Assembly: GCA_039881145.1 (NCBI GenBank)
Contig: JAYKKI010000038.1
Location: 2,553,001 to 2,617,000 of the forward strand
DNA: 64,000 nucleotides
From: Druceiella hillmani
Taxonomy: Eukaryota; Arthropoda; Insecta; Lepidoptera; Hepialidae
Direction of reading: 5' to 3'
In this document: in pieces, positions 1-11,230 of the stretch
How the letters are laid out: each line of letters opens with the position of its first letter
How positions within the stretch are numbered: the stretch's first letter is position 1
Notes under the pieces: generated by a model
The model's database searches: none
Told to the model about the DNA's origin: nothing
Seen by the model: only the letters and a program-made list of their open reading frames with translations
Made by a program: the position numbers and the translations under genes

Positions 1-229
1 AAATTGATAATATAACTGCAAAACCAAGCTAAACTGCAAATAGGTAAACTGCGGCAATATTGCGTTATTACGGAATTGAAACGGTATTTCTTAACCACCT
101 ACGATTGTGCCAGCTTCCATAAATATTCCTGAAAGTAGCTATACTTTTATTCATTTTAAGTCCATCTGAAGCGAAAGCTGAATTGATGCTAAACGGTGTA
201 TAAGAGCGGACGCGTTGCCATATAAAATG
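1..229. other. AT-rich sequence, nothing recognised
   Basis: No coding signature, tRNA or repeat is visible here. A 79-codon minus-strand open frame overlaps 151-390 but resembles no known family and lies partly in dispersed repeat A. Confidence 0.4.
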
Positions 230-1150
230 TTAATTTTCAATGAGTAAATTGCGAATTGAAACTGACAAATATGATCAGTGTCATATTCGATGGTATTTAT
301 TGTGCCGATAGTGGCACTCTGCTTTTCGCTTTGTTCATTTCGCAATGCAGCATGGATACAATGAGGTAATTCATGTTGGCCACAAACCAACGATGTCTGA
401 TGCTAATTTACTTTTAGCTAGCAATATTTTCTCACTCTGAATTATTTTTGTCATACCGCTTAATTACCTTTTCTTGCATTTATCCGCATATATTTGTTTA
501 TTCTATTGAATAAATTGTAAATGTGTTTTCTTTATTACCACATTAATCGTCGTTTAGGAAATCATGTTATGAATAATTATCAAAATTTATTGATAATCTT
601 ACAACGTTTTTTGAATATATTTCTTAGTGATCACATTTAGACTTGAAATAAAGTATTTTCTTTATTTTCTGTCTGCTGATAGAGGCAGAAGTAATTCATT
701 TAAATATATATTTTTGGTTTTCATTATTTGTAAAAATAAATTTGATTATTTCGATTTTTCAATAATTCAGTCTCACTAGGGAGAACCATATGGCTATAGT
801 CAAAAGCGATCGGAAAATCGATAACATCAGTTTTGTAGTGAAACAAGAAAACATTATAATTTCATCGAGTTGATTGGTTTCTAAAATTTAAGGCCTACAT
901 TTACGAAATTTTGGAAGACGATTCTATTTGTATAAATCCCAATTATTATGAAAGATAATAATAATTGTCTTTAATGTACATTCCACATATATATAAAATT
1001 TTGAATTGTTTTCTCTATCAAGTAGACCAAAACTGAAAAGATCTTTCCGAACAAAATTTAGGTACCATTCGCCATTTTTCATATATTGTCTTTGTTGACG
1101 AAATATTAAGCCCTAATTTGTCATATTATGTGCTCATTAATTAAATTTAT
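230..1150 (+). repeat. Dispersed repeat A, copy 1
   Basis: This stretch shares collinear blocks with 28330-29290. Matching blocks include AGTAAATTGCGAATTGA, a GCAGCATGGATRCAA block followed by GTAATTCA.GTTGGC, a CTTGC.TTTA block and GCCTACATTTACRAAATTT. The order and orientation are the same in both copies, with many substitutions and small indels, so both are old copies of one interspersed element. I see no coding capacity, terminal inverted repeat or target duplication, so its class is unknown. The outer limits are approximate. Confidence 0.6.
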
Positions 1151-1357
1151 ACAAAGTTATTATGTTTATTTGCAAAGTTTTAATTACTATAATAATTAAA
1201 TTCCATACATAAACCCATTTTTAAGTTGAGTATTAAAAATTTATATCGATTTGTCCTCCAAATTTGTTTTTCACTCTGTATCAAAATCAAGGTTCTGTTT
1301 CAAGATAAATTTTGAAAAGAGTTAATTTATTCTGTAAGTACGCAATAAAATCTATAG
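1151..1357. other. AT-rich spacer before the minisatellite
   Basis: Nothing recognisable is present. The boundary with the minisatellite is abrupt, at about 1358. Confidence 0.4.
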
Positions 1358-3960
1358 TAACACTTCGTGAGACTCCGTGACTCTCCGTGACACTTCGTGA
1401 CTCTTCGTGACTTCTTGACAATCCGTGACACTTTGTGACTCTCCGTGACGCTCCGTGACACTTCGTAACACTCCGTCACATTTCGTGTCTTCTTGACACT
1501 TCGTGACTTTTCGTGACTTCGTGACACTACGTGACACTTCGTGACACTATGTGACCTCGTGACACTTCGTGACTTCGTGACATTTCGCGACATTTCGTGA
1601 CACGTCGTGACACTCCGTGACACTTCGTGACACATCGTGATACTATGTGACTTCGTGACACTTGTGATACTTCGTGACACTTCGTGACTTCGTAGCACTT
1701 TGTGAGACTTCGTGACACTTCGTGAGACTTCACGACACTTCGTGACACTATGTGGCTTCGTGACACTTCGTGACACTCCGTGACACTTCGTGACTTCGTG
1801 ACACTTTGTAACACTCCGTGACACTTCGTGACTTCGTGACACTTCGTGACTTCGTGACACTTCGTGACTTTGTGACACTTCGTGACTTCGTAACACATCG
1901 TGACGCTTTGTGACACTTCGTGACTTCATGACACTCCGTGACACACCGTGACACTTCGTGACACTTTGTAACACTCCGTAACACTTCGTGACTTCGTGAC
2001 ACTTCGTGACTTCATGACACTTCGTGACACTTCCTGACATTTCGTGACACCTCGTGACACTTCGTGACTTCATGCCACTTCGTGACACTTTGTAAGACTC
2101 CGTGACACTCCATGACACTCCATGACACTCCGTGACACTTCGTGACTTCGTGACCCTTCGTGACACTATGTGACTTCGTGACTTCGTGACATTTCGTGAC
2201 ATTTCGTGACACGTCGTGACACTCCGTGACACTTCGTGACACATCATGACACTATGTGACTTCGTGACACTTCGTGACACTTGTGATACTTCGTGACTTC
2301 GTAGCACTTTGTGAGACTTCGTGACACTTCGGGTGACTTCATGACACTTCGTGACACTATGTGACTTCGTGACACTTCGTGACACTCCGTGACACTCCGT
2401 GAGCCTTCGTGACTTCGTGACACTATGCGAGTTCGTGACTTCGTGACACTATGTGAGTTCGTGATTTCGTGACACTCCGTGACACTCCGTGACACTCCGT
2501 GACACTCCGTGACACTTCGTGACACTCCGTGACACTTCGTGACACTCCGTGACATTTCGTGTTTTCTTGACACTTCATGACACTTCATGACTCTTCGTAA
2601 CACTTAGTGACTTTTCGTGACTTCGTGACACTAAGTGACACTTGTGACCTCGTGACACTTCGTGACTTCGTGACACTTCGTGAGATTTCGTGACATTTCG
2701 TGACACTTCGTGACACTATGTGACTTCGTGACACTTCGTGACTTTGTGACACATCGTGACTTCGTGACTTCGTGACACTTTGTGACTTCGTGTACATCGT
2801 GACACTTCGCGACACTAAATGACACTTCGTGACACTTCGTAACACTTCGTGACTTCGTGACATTTCGTTAAACTTTGTGACACTCCGTGACACTTCGTGA
2901 TTTCTTGACGCTTCGTGACACTATGTGACTTCGTGACTTCGTGACACTATGTGACCTCGTCCCACTTCGTGACTTGGTGACACTTCGTGACTTGGTGACA
3001 CTTTGTGCCTTCGGGACACTTCGTGACATGTCGTGACACTTCGTGACACTTCGTGACTTCGTGACACTATGTGAGTTCGTGACTTCGTGACACTTCGTGA
3101 CACTATGTGACTTCGTGACACTTCTTGACACTTCTTGACACTTCGTGACACTCCGTGACACTCCGTGACACTCCGTGACACTTCGTGATTCGTGACACTA
3201 TATGAGTTCGTGACTTCGTGACACTTCATTACGCTTCGCGACACTTCGTGACACTTCGTTACGCTTTGCGACACTTCGCGACACTTCGTGACACTTCGTT
3301 ACGCTTCGCGACACTTCGTGACACTACGTGACTTCGTGGCACTCCGTGACACTTCGTGGCACTTCGTTGCACTTCGTGACACTTCGTGACTTCGTGACAC
3401 TCCGTGACTCTTCATGTCTTCTTGACACTCCGTGACACTCCGTGACACTTCGTGACTCTCCGTGACACTTTGTAACACTTCGTGACTTTTCGTGACTTCG
3501 TGACACTTTGTGACACTTGTGACCTCGTGACATTTCGTGACTTCGTGACACTATGTAACACTCCGCGACACTTCGTAACACATCGTGACACTATGTGACT
3601 TCTTGACTTCTTTCTTGATGAAGTGTCACGGAGTGTCACGAAGTGTCACGAAGTGGCGCGAAGTGGCGCGAAGCGTAACGAAGTGTCACGAAGTGTCACG
3701 AAGTCACATAGTGTCATGAAGGGTCACGAAGTCACGAAGTCACATAGTATCACGAAGAGTTACGGAGTGTCACCAAGTCTCACGAAGTGCTAAGAAGTCA
3801 CGAAGTCACGAAGTATCACAAGTGTTATGAAGTGTCACGAAATGTCACGAAGTCACGAAGTCACATAATGTCACGAAGTCACATAGTATCACGAAGCCAC
3901 GAAGTGTCACGAAGTGTTACGAAGTTTGACGAAGTGTCACGAGGTGTCACGAAGTGACTC
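1358..3960. repeat. TTCGTGACAC minisatellite with an internal inversion
   Basis: This is a degenerate tandem array about 2.6 kb long. It is built from a decamer (TTCGTGACAC) mixed with an octamer (TTCGTGAC), with frequent C/T variants such as CTCCGTGACA and ACTATGTGAC. From about 1358 to 3610 the motif reads TTCGTGACAC. From about 3618 to 3960 the same motif appears as GTGTCACGAA, so the array is inverted head to head around 3605-3620. Each unit contains CACGAAGTG on the minus strand, able to form a 3 bp stem with a GAA loop closed by C-G. Several long minus-strand open frames (up to 352 codons) cross the array. They encode only low-complexity SRSVTKCHEV-like repeats and are by-products of the array. 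Confidence 0.95.
3618..3960 (-). repeat. Inverted arm of the minisatellite
   Basis: The repeat unit here is the reverse complement of that in 1358-3610. This arm ends a few tens of bases before the hAT transposase homology begins, so the satellite directly abuts that element's 5' side. Confidence 0.9.
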
Positions 3961-4029
3961 GCGGTCTGTTGTGAGGTGAGGTGTGATAACCTCGCTTATG
4001 CTGACAGATACATACAATATTATTAAAAA

Positions 4030-4764
4030 TTAGGCAAAAATTTAGTACTGCTAGCAAAAAAAAATATAGTGATGATTACATCAAGTTTGGTTTTACTGTT
4101 ACTAATAAAAATCGTACTATGCAACCACAATGTGTGATATGTTACGACGTATTAAGTGACGATGCGTTGCGACCTACATGGCTTATGGGACATCTGAAAC
4201 AAAACATGGCGCATTAAAAAACAAACCGGAAGAATATTTTGTGATGAAAAGCCAAGAACTAAAACGAATTCAGACTGATACAGCGGCGTCGTTTTGTCAT
4301 CAACGGGTAAATTCGTTGAAGCATCATACGAACTTTCACAAACCAGAAACCTCATGCTGTTGGTGAGTTTATTAAAAGCAGCAGAAAGAATTCTCGGACC
4401 ACAGGAGAAAAACAACTTGTCAAATATTTCACTTTCAGACAACACAGTGTGAAAAGGCATATCGGTGATATGAAGGCTTATTTACAAAACCAAATTATAG
4501 AGGGGATCAAGTTTTCTTTCAATATACTTATGTAGCAAATTGCTGCCAAATTTTAGTATTATTAATTATTTCATATTTAATAATATTTAACTTTTTGTAT
4601 TATTTACTATTCGTCAAAGATTTGAAAAGAACATCAACAGCTTCTGATATTAAGACGGCATTCACTGATTTTTTCGATACTAATGTAATTTTATGGGACA
4701 AAATTTATCGGAGTTTGTACGGACGACGCTCCTAATATGATTGGCTATCATTCGAGATTTGTGA
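4030..4764 (+). pseudogene. hAT transposase pseudogene, N-terminal part with BED finger
   Basis: This is the amino-terminal part of a ZBED5/SCAND3-type hAT transposase. A segment reading KYSDDYIKFGF precedes a BED zinc finger with CVIC at 4131-4142. The finger's second half (GHLKQNMAH in one frame, TKHG in the next) is broken by a frameshift near 4205. KNKPEEYFVMKSQELKR follows in the new frame. Near 4680-4760, ILWDK, GVCTDDAPNMIG and YHSRF are spread over shifted frames. The CTDDAP stretch corresponds to the first catalytic-Asp region of this family. There are several stops and frameshifts and no single open frame survives. The coding homology breaks exactly where the mariner begins and resumes after it. 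Confidence 0.8.
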
Positions 4765-4766
4765 TA

Positions 4767-6070
4767 CAGAGTGTCCAGTGGCAGATTTCAAAGTTTGAAC
4801 AAACATAGTTTTCTGGGGGGCGTCGTTAGAAGCGCAAGCGATGCGGATGTTTTAGTAGCCATGGAACAGTGGAGTGGAGAGCACCGCGCTTTTGCCGTCG
4901 AGGCATACATTTCGAGTGGATTTTCGCTGTCTGTAGCATGTCATCGATTTAATAATCGTTACAATATTCGTCGATTACGTGATGGGCCATCGATCAACCT
5001 CATTTAGTCATGGGTAGCAAGGTTCAGAGCTACAGGATCAACATTAAATAGGCCCAGGCCAGGACCTACACCATTGGTAGCCACAGATGAAAATATCGAG
5101 CCTGGTATGGTTTCTGTCGTTGAAAATCCCCGTTTATCCCCGCGTACACGTTCATATTGGGAATATGGGATATTGGGAATTCCGAAATCAACTTTACAGG
5201 TAATAATACGAAAAAAGCTCAAGTTCCATCCATATAAAATTCAAATTGTTCAAGATTTACACGATTCTGACTTTGAATTAAGAAAAACTTACGCGGAGGT
5301 GATGTTGTTGAGATTTCGTACTGCTAAACGGATGGGCAACATATTCTTTAGTGACGAAGCTCACTTTCACATTGGAGGATATGTGAATAAGCAGAACTTT
5401 CGTTTCCGGGATGTCCACAACCCAAGACAAATGCATCAAGAGCCTTTACATAAGCCTAAAGTAACAGTCTGGTGTGCCATGTCTGCATCTGCAATCATAG
5501 GGCCTTATTTCTTTGAAAATCAACGTGGCCAAACTGTAACTGTGAATTCTGAGAGATATGCCCAGATGTTAAATGACTTTTTCAGAGTAGAACTACAGAA
5601 TAGTCCATCCTTCAACCAAAACATATGGTTCCAGCAGGACGGGGCCACAGCTCACACTGCTAATGTGTCCATGAATGCAGTGCGGCAGTTATTTCCAGAA
5701 AAAAAACATATCCCGAAACGGTACCGTACCGTGGCCACCTAGGTCACCCGATTTAAGCCCATGTGACTTTTTCTTATGGGGATACTTAAAATCCGTTGTT
5801 TACAAAACTTCGAGCACTGTGACACAACTTAAAGAAAATATTCGAGCCGAAGTCAGTAGGATACCCCAGTCGCTCTGCAAACGCGTTTTTGTAAACATGC
5901 GTGCTAGACTCGAAGAGTGTGTCAGACTCGATGGCCGCCATTTGGAAAACGTGGTTTTTAAAAAATGAAATCCGCATTTGTTTTTAAAGTTAAAATAAAC
6001 CTACTTTGTATTAGAGGTGTAGTTTTTTTTACAATTTTTCAAACATTGAATTCTGCCACTGGACACCCTG
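4767..6070 (+). mobile_element. Mariner (DD41D, rosa-like), nearly intact
   Basis: A 1.3 kb Tc1/mariner element with 33 bp terminal inverted repeats at 4767-4799 and 6038-6070. Both begin CAGRGTGTCCAGTGGCAG and differ at 3 of 33 positions. The element is flanked by TA on both sides (4765-4766 and 6071-6072), the expected target duplication. It sits inside the hAT transposase sequence in the same orientation. Only one in-frame stop and one 1-base frameshift separate it from an open transposase frame, so it is much younger than its host element. Confidence 0.95.
4861..5968 (+). pseudogene. Mariner DD41D transposase, one stop and one frameshift
   Basis: This is the cut-and-paste transposase of the 4767-6070 mariner. 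The ATG at 4861 (MEQWSGEHRAFAVEAY) matches the usual start of this subgroup's helix-turn-helix region. An in-frame TAG at 5005-5007 interrupts the DNA-binding domain, and the frame then continues with SWVARFRATGS and HPYKIQIVQ. Catalytic motifs follow: FSDEAHF (first Asp), then WFQQDGATAH (second Asp codon at 5638-5640). After a 1-base insertion in the A8 run near 5699-5706, SPDLSPCDFFLWG carries the third Asp codon at 5765-5767. The second and third Asp are 41 residues apart once the extra base is discounted, which gives the DD41D signature. The frame ends with DGRHLENVVFKK. All three catalytic aspartates are present, but a full-length protein cannot be made from this copy. Confidence 0.92.
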
Positions 6071-6072
6071 TA

Positions 6073-7010
6073 TTATTAAAGAGAAAAATCCATCAATAAT
6101 ATCAATGTAATATATGATACACAGACAAGCATTAGCTGCTAAAGCACTTTCCAAAGAGATGAACAAGGCTCTTAAATTGGCTATTAAAATCGTAAACTTC
6201 ATAAAACACGGTGCTCTCAATACGAGATTATTTGCTGCTCTTTGTGATGATTTGTCCTCAGCTCATAAGACGCTCTTATTTCAAACAGAGGTGAGATGGT
6301 TATCAAAGGGAAACATGCTCGCACGATTATTCGCGCTCAAGGATAAGGTAAAACTTTTTCTTGAATGGCAAGGTGAAACAGACCTATATAATTCTTTCTC
6401 AAATGATACAATTCAATTATCTCTTGCGTATATTTTTGAATCGCATTAAGCTATTTAATAGCTTAAATTTGAAGCTGCAAGGAAACATGAAATCAAATAC
6501 CAAATTTTAGTCCAAAAACTGCAACTGTAGAATCGTCAAATGCAAGCTCAAAATTACTCAGCGTTTCCCGCTGGACATTTTGTCTGTAACCACTTGGAAG
6601 GTCTGGCTGCTGAATTTTGTAGATATTTTCCTGAAAACTTTTCAGAAAACCAAATACATAACTTAATAAGAAATCCAGTTGTAGTTGATATCGAACAACT
6701 GCCTAAAATATTGCAAGAATAAATTTTGACATAAAAATTATTCATCTGCTCGCGATAACTTCAGCCATGTCGATTTGACTGAATTTTGGGTAAAATATTA
6801 TGCCATTTATCCTATTGTCGGCAAGGAAGCACTGCGTATTCCTTTACCATTCTCAAATACCTATCTTTCTGAACGGGGTTTTTCAACGCTGTTGGGAATA
6901 AATATGAAACAAAGAAATACATGTTGAAAATTATCTCTGCTGTGCAGTGGCTAATATGAAGCTCTTGGCTTCATATTCACCAATTGACTAATAAAGTGCA
7001 GCCACAGTGC
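6073..7010 (+). pseudogene. hAT transposase pseudogene, C-terminal part with dimerisation domain
   Basis: This continues the ZBED5-like transposase after the mariner. The segment MIHRQALAAKALS, then KIVNFIKHGALNTRLF and TEVRWLSKGNMLARLF, is the highly conserved middle of this family. It is open at 6114-6446. After several stops, FCRYFPENFSENQ (about 6617-6660) follows. The carboxy-terminal hAT dimerisation segment, with EFWVKYYAIYPIVGKEALR, LPFSNTYLSERGFS and a frameshifted KQRNT, lies at about 6778-6925. Multiple stops and frameshifts make it clearly dead. Confidence 0.85.
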
Positions 7011-7238
7011 TATCACTAACTGTATATTTTACTTTTATTGATTGTTTACCTACTTGTCGTTTGAATAAAAAATAAACACGCCCATTTATATTTTCAGCGT
7101 TTATTTAATTTTCTTATTTCGACTCCTCATTTCGGCTCCTCTTGCAAAGGAAATAAAAATATTTTTTAACTTAACAGACAAGGGGGGGGGGCGTAGTATT
7201 TAAGCAGAAAGTTGGGTATAAGGCGCATAAGGTAAAAC

Positions 7239-7257
7239 GTTAGGAACCTATGCTCTA
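7239..7257 (+). repeat. hAT 3' terminal sequence
   Basis: GTTAGGAACCTATGCTCTA closes the hAT element. Integrase homology on the opposite strand starts within a few bases. Either the hAT inserted into an integrase-bearing element or the two elements became joined by deletion. Confidence 0.6.
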
Positions 7258-8200
7258 GAGGTGGATCTTGTATTCGAAATGGATCTACTAATAGGGATTC
7301 TGGTACAATGGGAATACTTGGTGAGTTTTAGATCTTCTTCACTTTCCAGGTTGTGAGTAGCACCGAGAGGCAAAGATAGACCAACTTTTATTTTATAACC
7401 GAAAAGAGCTTCGTAAGGTATTCTTTTGATACCTGAATGGAATCATCTATTCTTCATGAGTTGTACAAATCGCAGACCATCATTCCACTGTTCCCTATTA
7501 TCTTACATCCAAGATGTAAGCATGTTTTCGATGTCCTGGTTTGCTCATTCGCACTCCCCTGCCTTTGAAAATATCTAGGCTTGCCATAGATAATTTTTAA
7601 AGTCGACCAGAATCTTTGAAGACTACTTACAATTTGGTTCTCTACCGTCGTCAGACTGTGGTGCACTAACGGCTGTACAATTTAATTAATATTTTTGCAC
7701 TGACTGCTGATGCACCAATAAGTGTAAAAATATTAATTAAATTGTACGCTACATCCCCCGCGTGTTTTGTTTTCGGTGCTCTTAACATCACAAACTTCGT
7801 TAGATGATCCTGATAGACCAGTATAAATTTATATTCCCGATCTGGATGAGATTGATAGTCAATCAAATCTACTTGACAACGAGAATGAAATTCGGATGGC
7901 AATATAGGTTTTACGACGATCCCTTTTTTATGCCTACTTGTTTTTGCTGGCATGGTTCGCAAAGTTGCAGATATAGTTCAACATAATGGCGAGTTATATT
8001 CTTGTATCACGTAGAAAGTTCCTTCAGCATTCGCTCTCGTCCACCACGGCCGATACTTTGATGTGTATTGTGAAGTACTTGGAATAATCTGTCAGCTGTC
8101 TATGCACTTTTTTTTATTTCTTTTAACAATTGTTCATACCGTTGATTGTCAACAAAAGTACGATTTTTAGTATTTACTGCATCTCTTTTAGTTCGCAATT
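7258..8200 (-). pseudogene. KRBA2/Ginger-type integrase pseudogene
   Basis: A retroviral-type DDE integrase of the kind annotated as KRAB-A domain-containing protein 2-like, carried by Ginger/gypsy-derived elements. From upstream to downstream on the minus strand I see FVDNQRYEQLLKEIK (about 8150) and a zinc-binding region with HNTHQS and LCEPCQQK (about 8065-7945). The core begins with SRCQVDLIDYQSHPD (first Asp), then YQDHLTKFVMLR and YNLINIFTLIGA. It resumes as QSDDGRE (second Asp) in another frame near 7650, then IYGKPRYFQRQGS and MKNRxFHSGIKRIPYEALFG near 7450-7380. Several frameshifts are present. A 26 bp inverted duplication at 7675-7747 sits exactly between the IFTLIGA and QSDDGRE motifs. 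The region normally holding the catalytic Glu is degraded (QGSANEQT). Confidence 0.85.
7675..7747. repeat. Inverted duplication inside the integrase pseudogene
   Basis: Arms at 7675-7700 and 7722-7747 match at 25 of 26 positions as inverted repeats beginning GTACAATTTAATTAATATTT, with a 21-base loop. The right arm codes the YNLINIFTL segment of the integrase in reverse, and the left arm is its extra inverted copy. Confidence 0.9.
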
Positions 8201-8408
8201 GTAACTAAAATATTTCTCTCATCTGTGATATTCGGTGATAGGCCGCTATTTAAAAGTAATGAAATAAATGAGTAATGAAATAATGTCCTCCCTTCCGCGA
8301 CGCACGCAGCGTAATGCAAGCGAACAAGTCGCAGCACGTTTACTGCCCGCCCGCACGTCTCCTCCTTCCATATTCTCGTCTTTTACACACATTACCGCCT
8401 ATATACTT
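8201..8408. other. GC-richer stretch, nothing recognised
   Basis: 8283-8400 is distinctly richer in G and C (for example CCGCGACGCACGCAGCG) than its surroundings. It has no coding frame or RNA fold that I recognise. It may be the terminus of the integrase-bearing element or an old unrelated repeat. Confidence 0.3.
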
Positions 8409-8514
8409 GGTATTGTATAGAATGCCTAGGCAGAATAGTAAATAAATAATATTTCATACATTACCTAAACGTTTTAGGTATTCTATACATTGCCTAGGTA
8501 TTGTATAGAATACC
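8409..8514. repeat. Palindrome cluster with GGTATTnTATA units
   Basis: 8477-8514 is a 38-base near-palindrome. It starts GGTATTCTATACATTGCC, ends TTGTATAGAATACC, and matches its own reverse complement at about 34 of 38 positions. A related half (GGTATTGTATAGAATGCC) occurs at 8409-8426. The cluster could be the termini of a tiny inverted-repeat element or an amplified palindrome. No target duplication was found. Confidence 0.75.
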
Positions 8515-11230
8515 GAATTATACAGATTGCCGGTAACACCTACACAGTCACTTGAGCTAAGAGTATCCATTTTGGACAAATTATTTGTTTGCAGAAGTGA
8601 CTGAATAGAGTATTAACAATACAGAAGATTTTAAAAAGGTAGTGAATTTCAAAACTCTTCATTCATTATTTTTTTTCAATAAAAAATTAATAAAATGTTA
8701 TCTTTAAAACGTATATTTAATTGCCAATCGTAAAAATACATTTAATAATAGATTTATTATACGTGGCATTACGTATATTAATCTTACTGTGAATAATAAT
8801 TTCTTAAAGTCTACACAAAGAGAGTAGTAAACACAACAAATAATAAATAAACGATTAATAAAACCACGCATTTAATTTCAAATTAAACAAATCAATTATC
8901 AAATAAATAATAGATATTTAATATTCGGCCGAATACTAAACACTCAGCCAAATCTGATGAAGAGAGAATAGTTCCTTAATGTTCTTGGCGTCTCCAATAA
9001 TTATACATATAATAATATAATTTTAGTTTTTTAATCGCTATTGTAATACCATTATTCCAAATGAACCCATTCAAACTTAGTTCTTAGAAAATTTGACCCT
9101 TTAATTTACTTGACATTCACTTATACGTTTTCATTTGTAGAATATAATAAAATGTAACATTCGGTAAAGAGAATTCTGATTCTACGTACATTTTTATTCT
9201 TTACACTTACACGTGGTCTTACATAAATGATAATAAAAACCTTCTAAACATGAGATTTATAAATTGTGTTACGAAAAACTTTTCGTGACGTAGTTCAAAA
9301 CGTGTTTCATAATAATGGACGTCACGGAATCGTGATCAAATACAATCAGCGCGAATTAAGGAAGCGGCGACCGGAGGGACGTTTTACGTCATCGCGCTAT
9401 GTCAACAGGTGAAACCTTATTATTCAATTCGCTTCACCTCTATATGCCCATCTTGTTGGCGCTACACGCTTAGGATGCTACGTGATTAGAATTGAAAAAT
9501 ATATTCACATACATTTATTATTAGGTATTCGTTTTTAAAGCTGTTAACTTTTCTTACCTCAAAAAGAGAAATGAAAAAAAATCTGGGTATATCTCTTAAC
9601 CAACATCGGTATTATATACACGTAAAGAAAAAAAAACACAAAATGAAAACGAAGATAAAATGCAATGAAAGCTTTTTAAAAAAAAACACTTTAAAATAAA
9701 CTACTAATAAAAAAGTCTGAAGGTAAATTACACAAATCAAAAATATTACACGAAACAATGGCGTAAAACCATAGTCTGCTTTCTATTTCAAAAAAAATTA
9801 AATATTTTCTTATATGTGGAAGGTAATTTACATCTTCCTAAATTAGATGGCGTGGTTGAAATACGAAATTTGCATAATTATGTACGTGAAACAAAACTGG
9901 TTCGTAGTTCTTTGTTTGACTATAATTAAATAAAAACTATATTTACTTTTTAATAATTTGCGTATCCATAATTAAATCAACGAACTTTAAGGTACTGTGA
10001 TTGTTAACCAATTTATTTTAACTTTTTATCCATTAAAACTTTTACATGTTGCAGTTTAAAACCCCGTGTATTAGCCCTGTGGTTGATCACGGAGCTGCAA
10101 ATTTTAACTTATATTTTCCATTTTTGGATTTGATAGCTGATCTTAGAATATTTTAGTGCGCTTATTACGAATATGTATTTAGATTTCCCCATCACGTTCA
10201 GTTTTTTTTGAAAAGCCTTATGTATGGAATCGCAAAAAAAACACTTTACTAAGTAAAAAATATATATTACATGACTTTAAAATATTATAAATACATTTAA
10301 ATGATGTTAATAAATAAATTAGAAATGTTAAATAACAGTCTTCGGTATGATTCTGAGATTCTCTCCATAGGCGATTGTAAATTAAAGGTTCTACCCTTTT
10401 GACCACTTTCGAAGTTCACGAACGCATGTCGCAAAAACTTTATGTGCGACCCACTGTTTGTTTTGGTTAACCATTGCTAGGCCGAAATACCTATTATAAA
10501 AGTTATTTATGAATTCGGTAATGTTATGCTGCTGTTTTGTTAGCATACTCGTAAACTGCCCACAAATATAACAAAAATTGTCCGGTGAGTTTAAACATTT
10601 TCGCCCATGACATCTTTTAAGTGAACCTTACGATTAGCACGGAAATATTGATTTTGTAAAAACAATGATCTTGCTATTTATACAAAAATCTATTCTCCTC
10701 TTTTAATTATTTAAGTTAATTATGGTTAAATGAGGTCTTCAGCAAATGACGTAAAAATGCACCTTTTATCAATAATAGGGATGTGTCACATAGTTAATTA
10801 CGTTATATTTAACTAACTATTTATGAGAACTTATTCATTGTTTCCTACTGCAACCATTTAATGTGTTTTTGTACAATAAGAAACGGTTAAAATAAAATAT
10901 CAGTTCTTAGCTAGGTACCCCTAGATACTTTTGACAACAAAACTATGCTAAATAACTAAAAATCCTGACGTAACGGAATTTTTTAAGCATTTTTCCCGCA
11001 ATCAGCACCCCAATCAATCAAAGTCAGTCATCAAATCTTAAAGGGTTCTCTTCTTTGAGAATCTTGATGGTTTTCCCATTGTAGATCTGTTATAAATATT
11101 TTCCAAACGAATATTAATCTGTTATTAAATTCTTATACTCGTGTAAAATCTAGCTCTATACTGATTTATTACCTAAATCTGACCCTGAATCTGTGGATTT
11201 GGCATTATGATAAAAAAAACGAAACGAAGT
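8515..11230. other. AT-rich region without recognised genes
   Basis: Open frames are short and resemble nothing I know. 9285-9480 is GC-richer with ACGTCA/TGACGT-containing stretches but shows no coding or structural signature. I see no tRNA, repeat array or transposon motif. Confidence 0.4.

Larger units (their letters stand above)
4020..7257 (+). mobile_element. hAT (ZBED5-like) transposon, split by a mariner
   Basis: A decayed hAT-superfamily DNA transposon. Transposase homology runs from about 4030 to 7010, interrupted by a mariner at 4767-6070. The 3' non-coding end has a G-rich run at about 7183-7192, then a GGCGCATAAGGTAAAACGTT-type segment, and closes with GTTAGGAACCTATGCTCTA. Its reverse complement, TAGAGCATAGGTTCCTAAC, resembles the hAT terminal consensus CAGAGCAGTGGTTCTCAAC. 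I could not find a matching 5' terminus. It may be lost into, or displaced by, the minisatellite ending at 3960, so the 5' limit given is a guess and no 8 bp target duplication can be shown. Confidence 0.75.

Noticed and set aside
1327..3639. Ten or more minus-strand open frames in the minisatellite, the longest 352 codons
   Set aside because: They translate to imperfect SRSVTKCHEV-type repeats in several overlapping frames, as expected from a short tandem unit. No start context or homology supports a gene.
1358..3960. CRISPR-like array
   Set aside because: The repeats are 8-10 bp, contiguous and without unique spacers, in a eukaryotic context.
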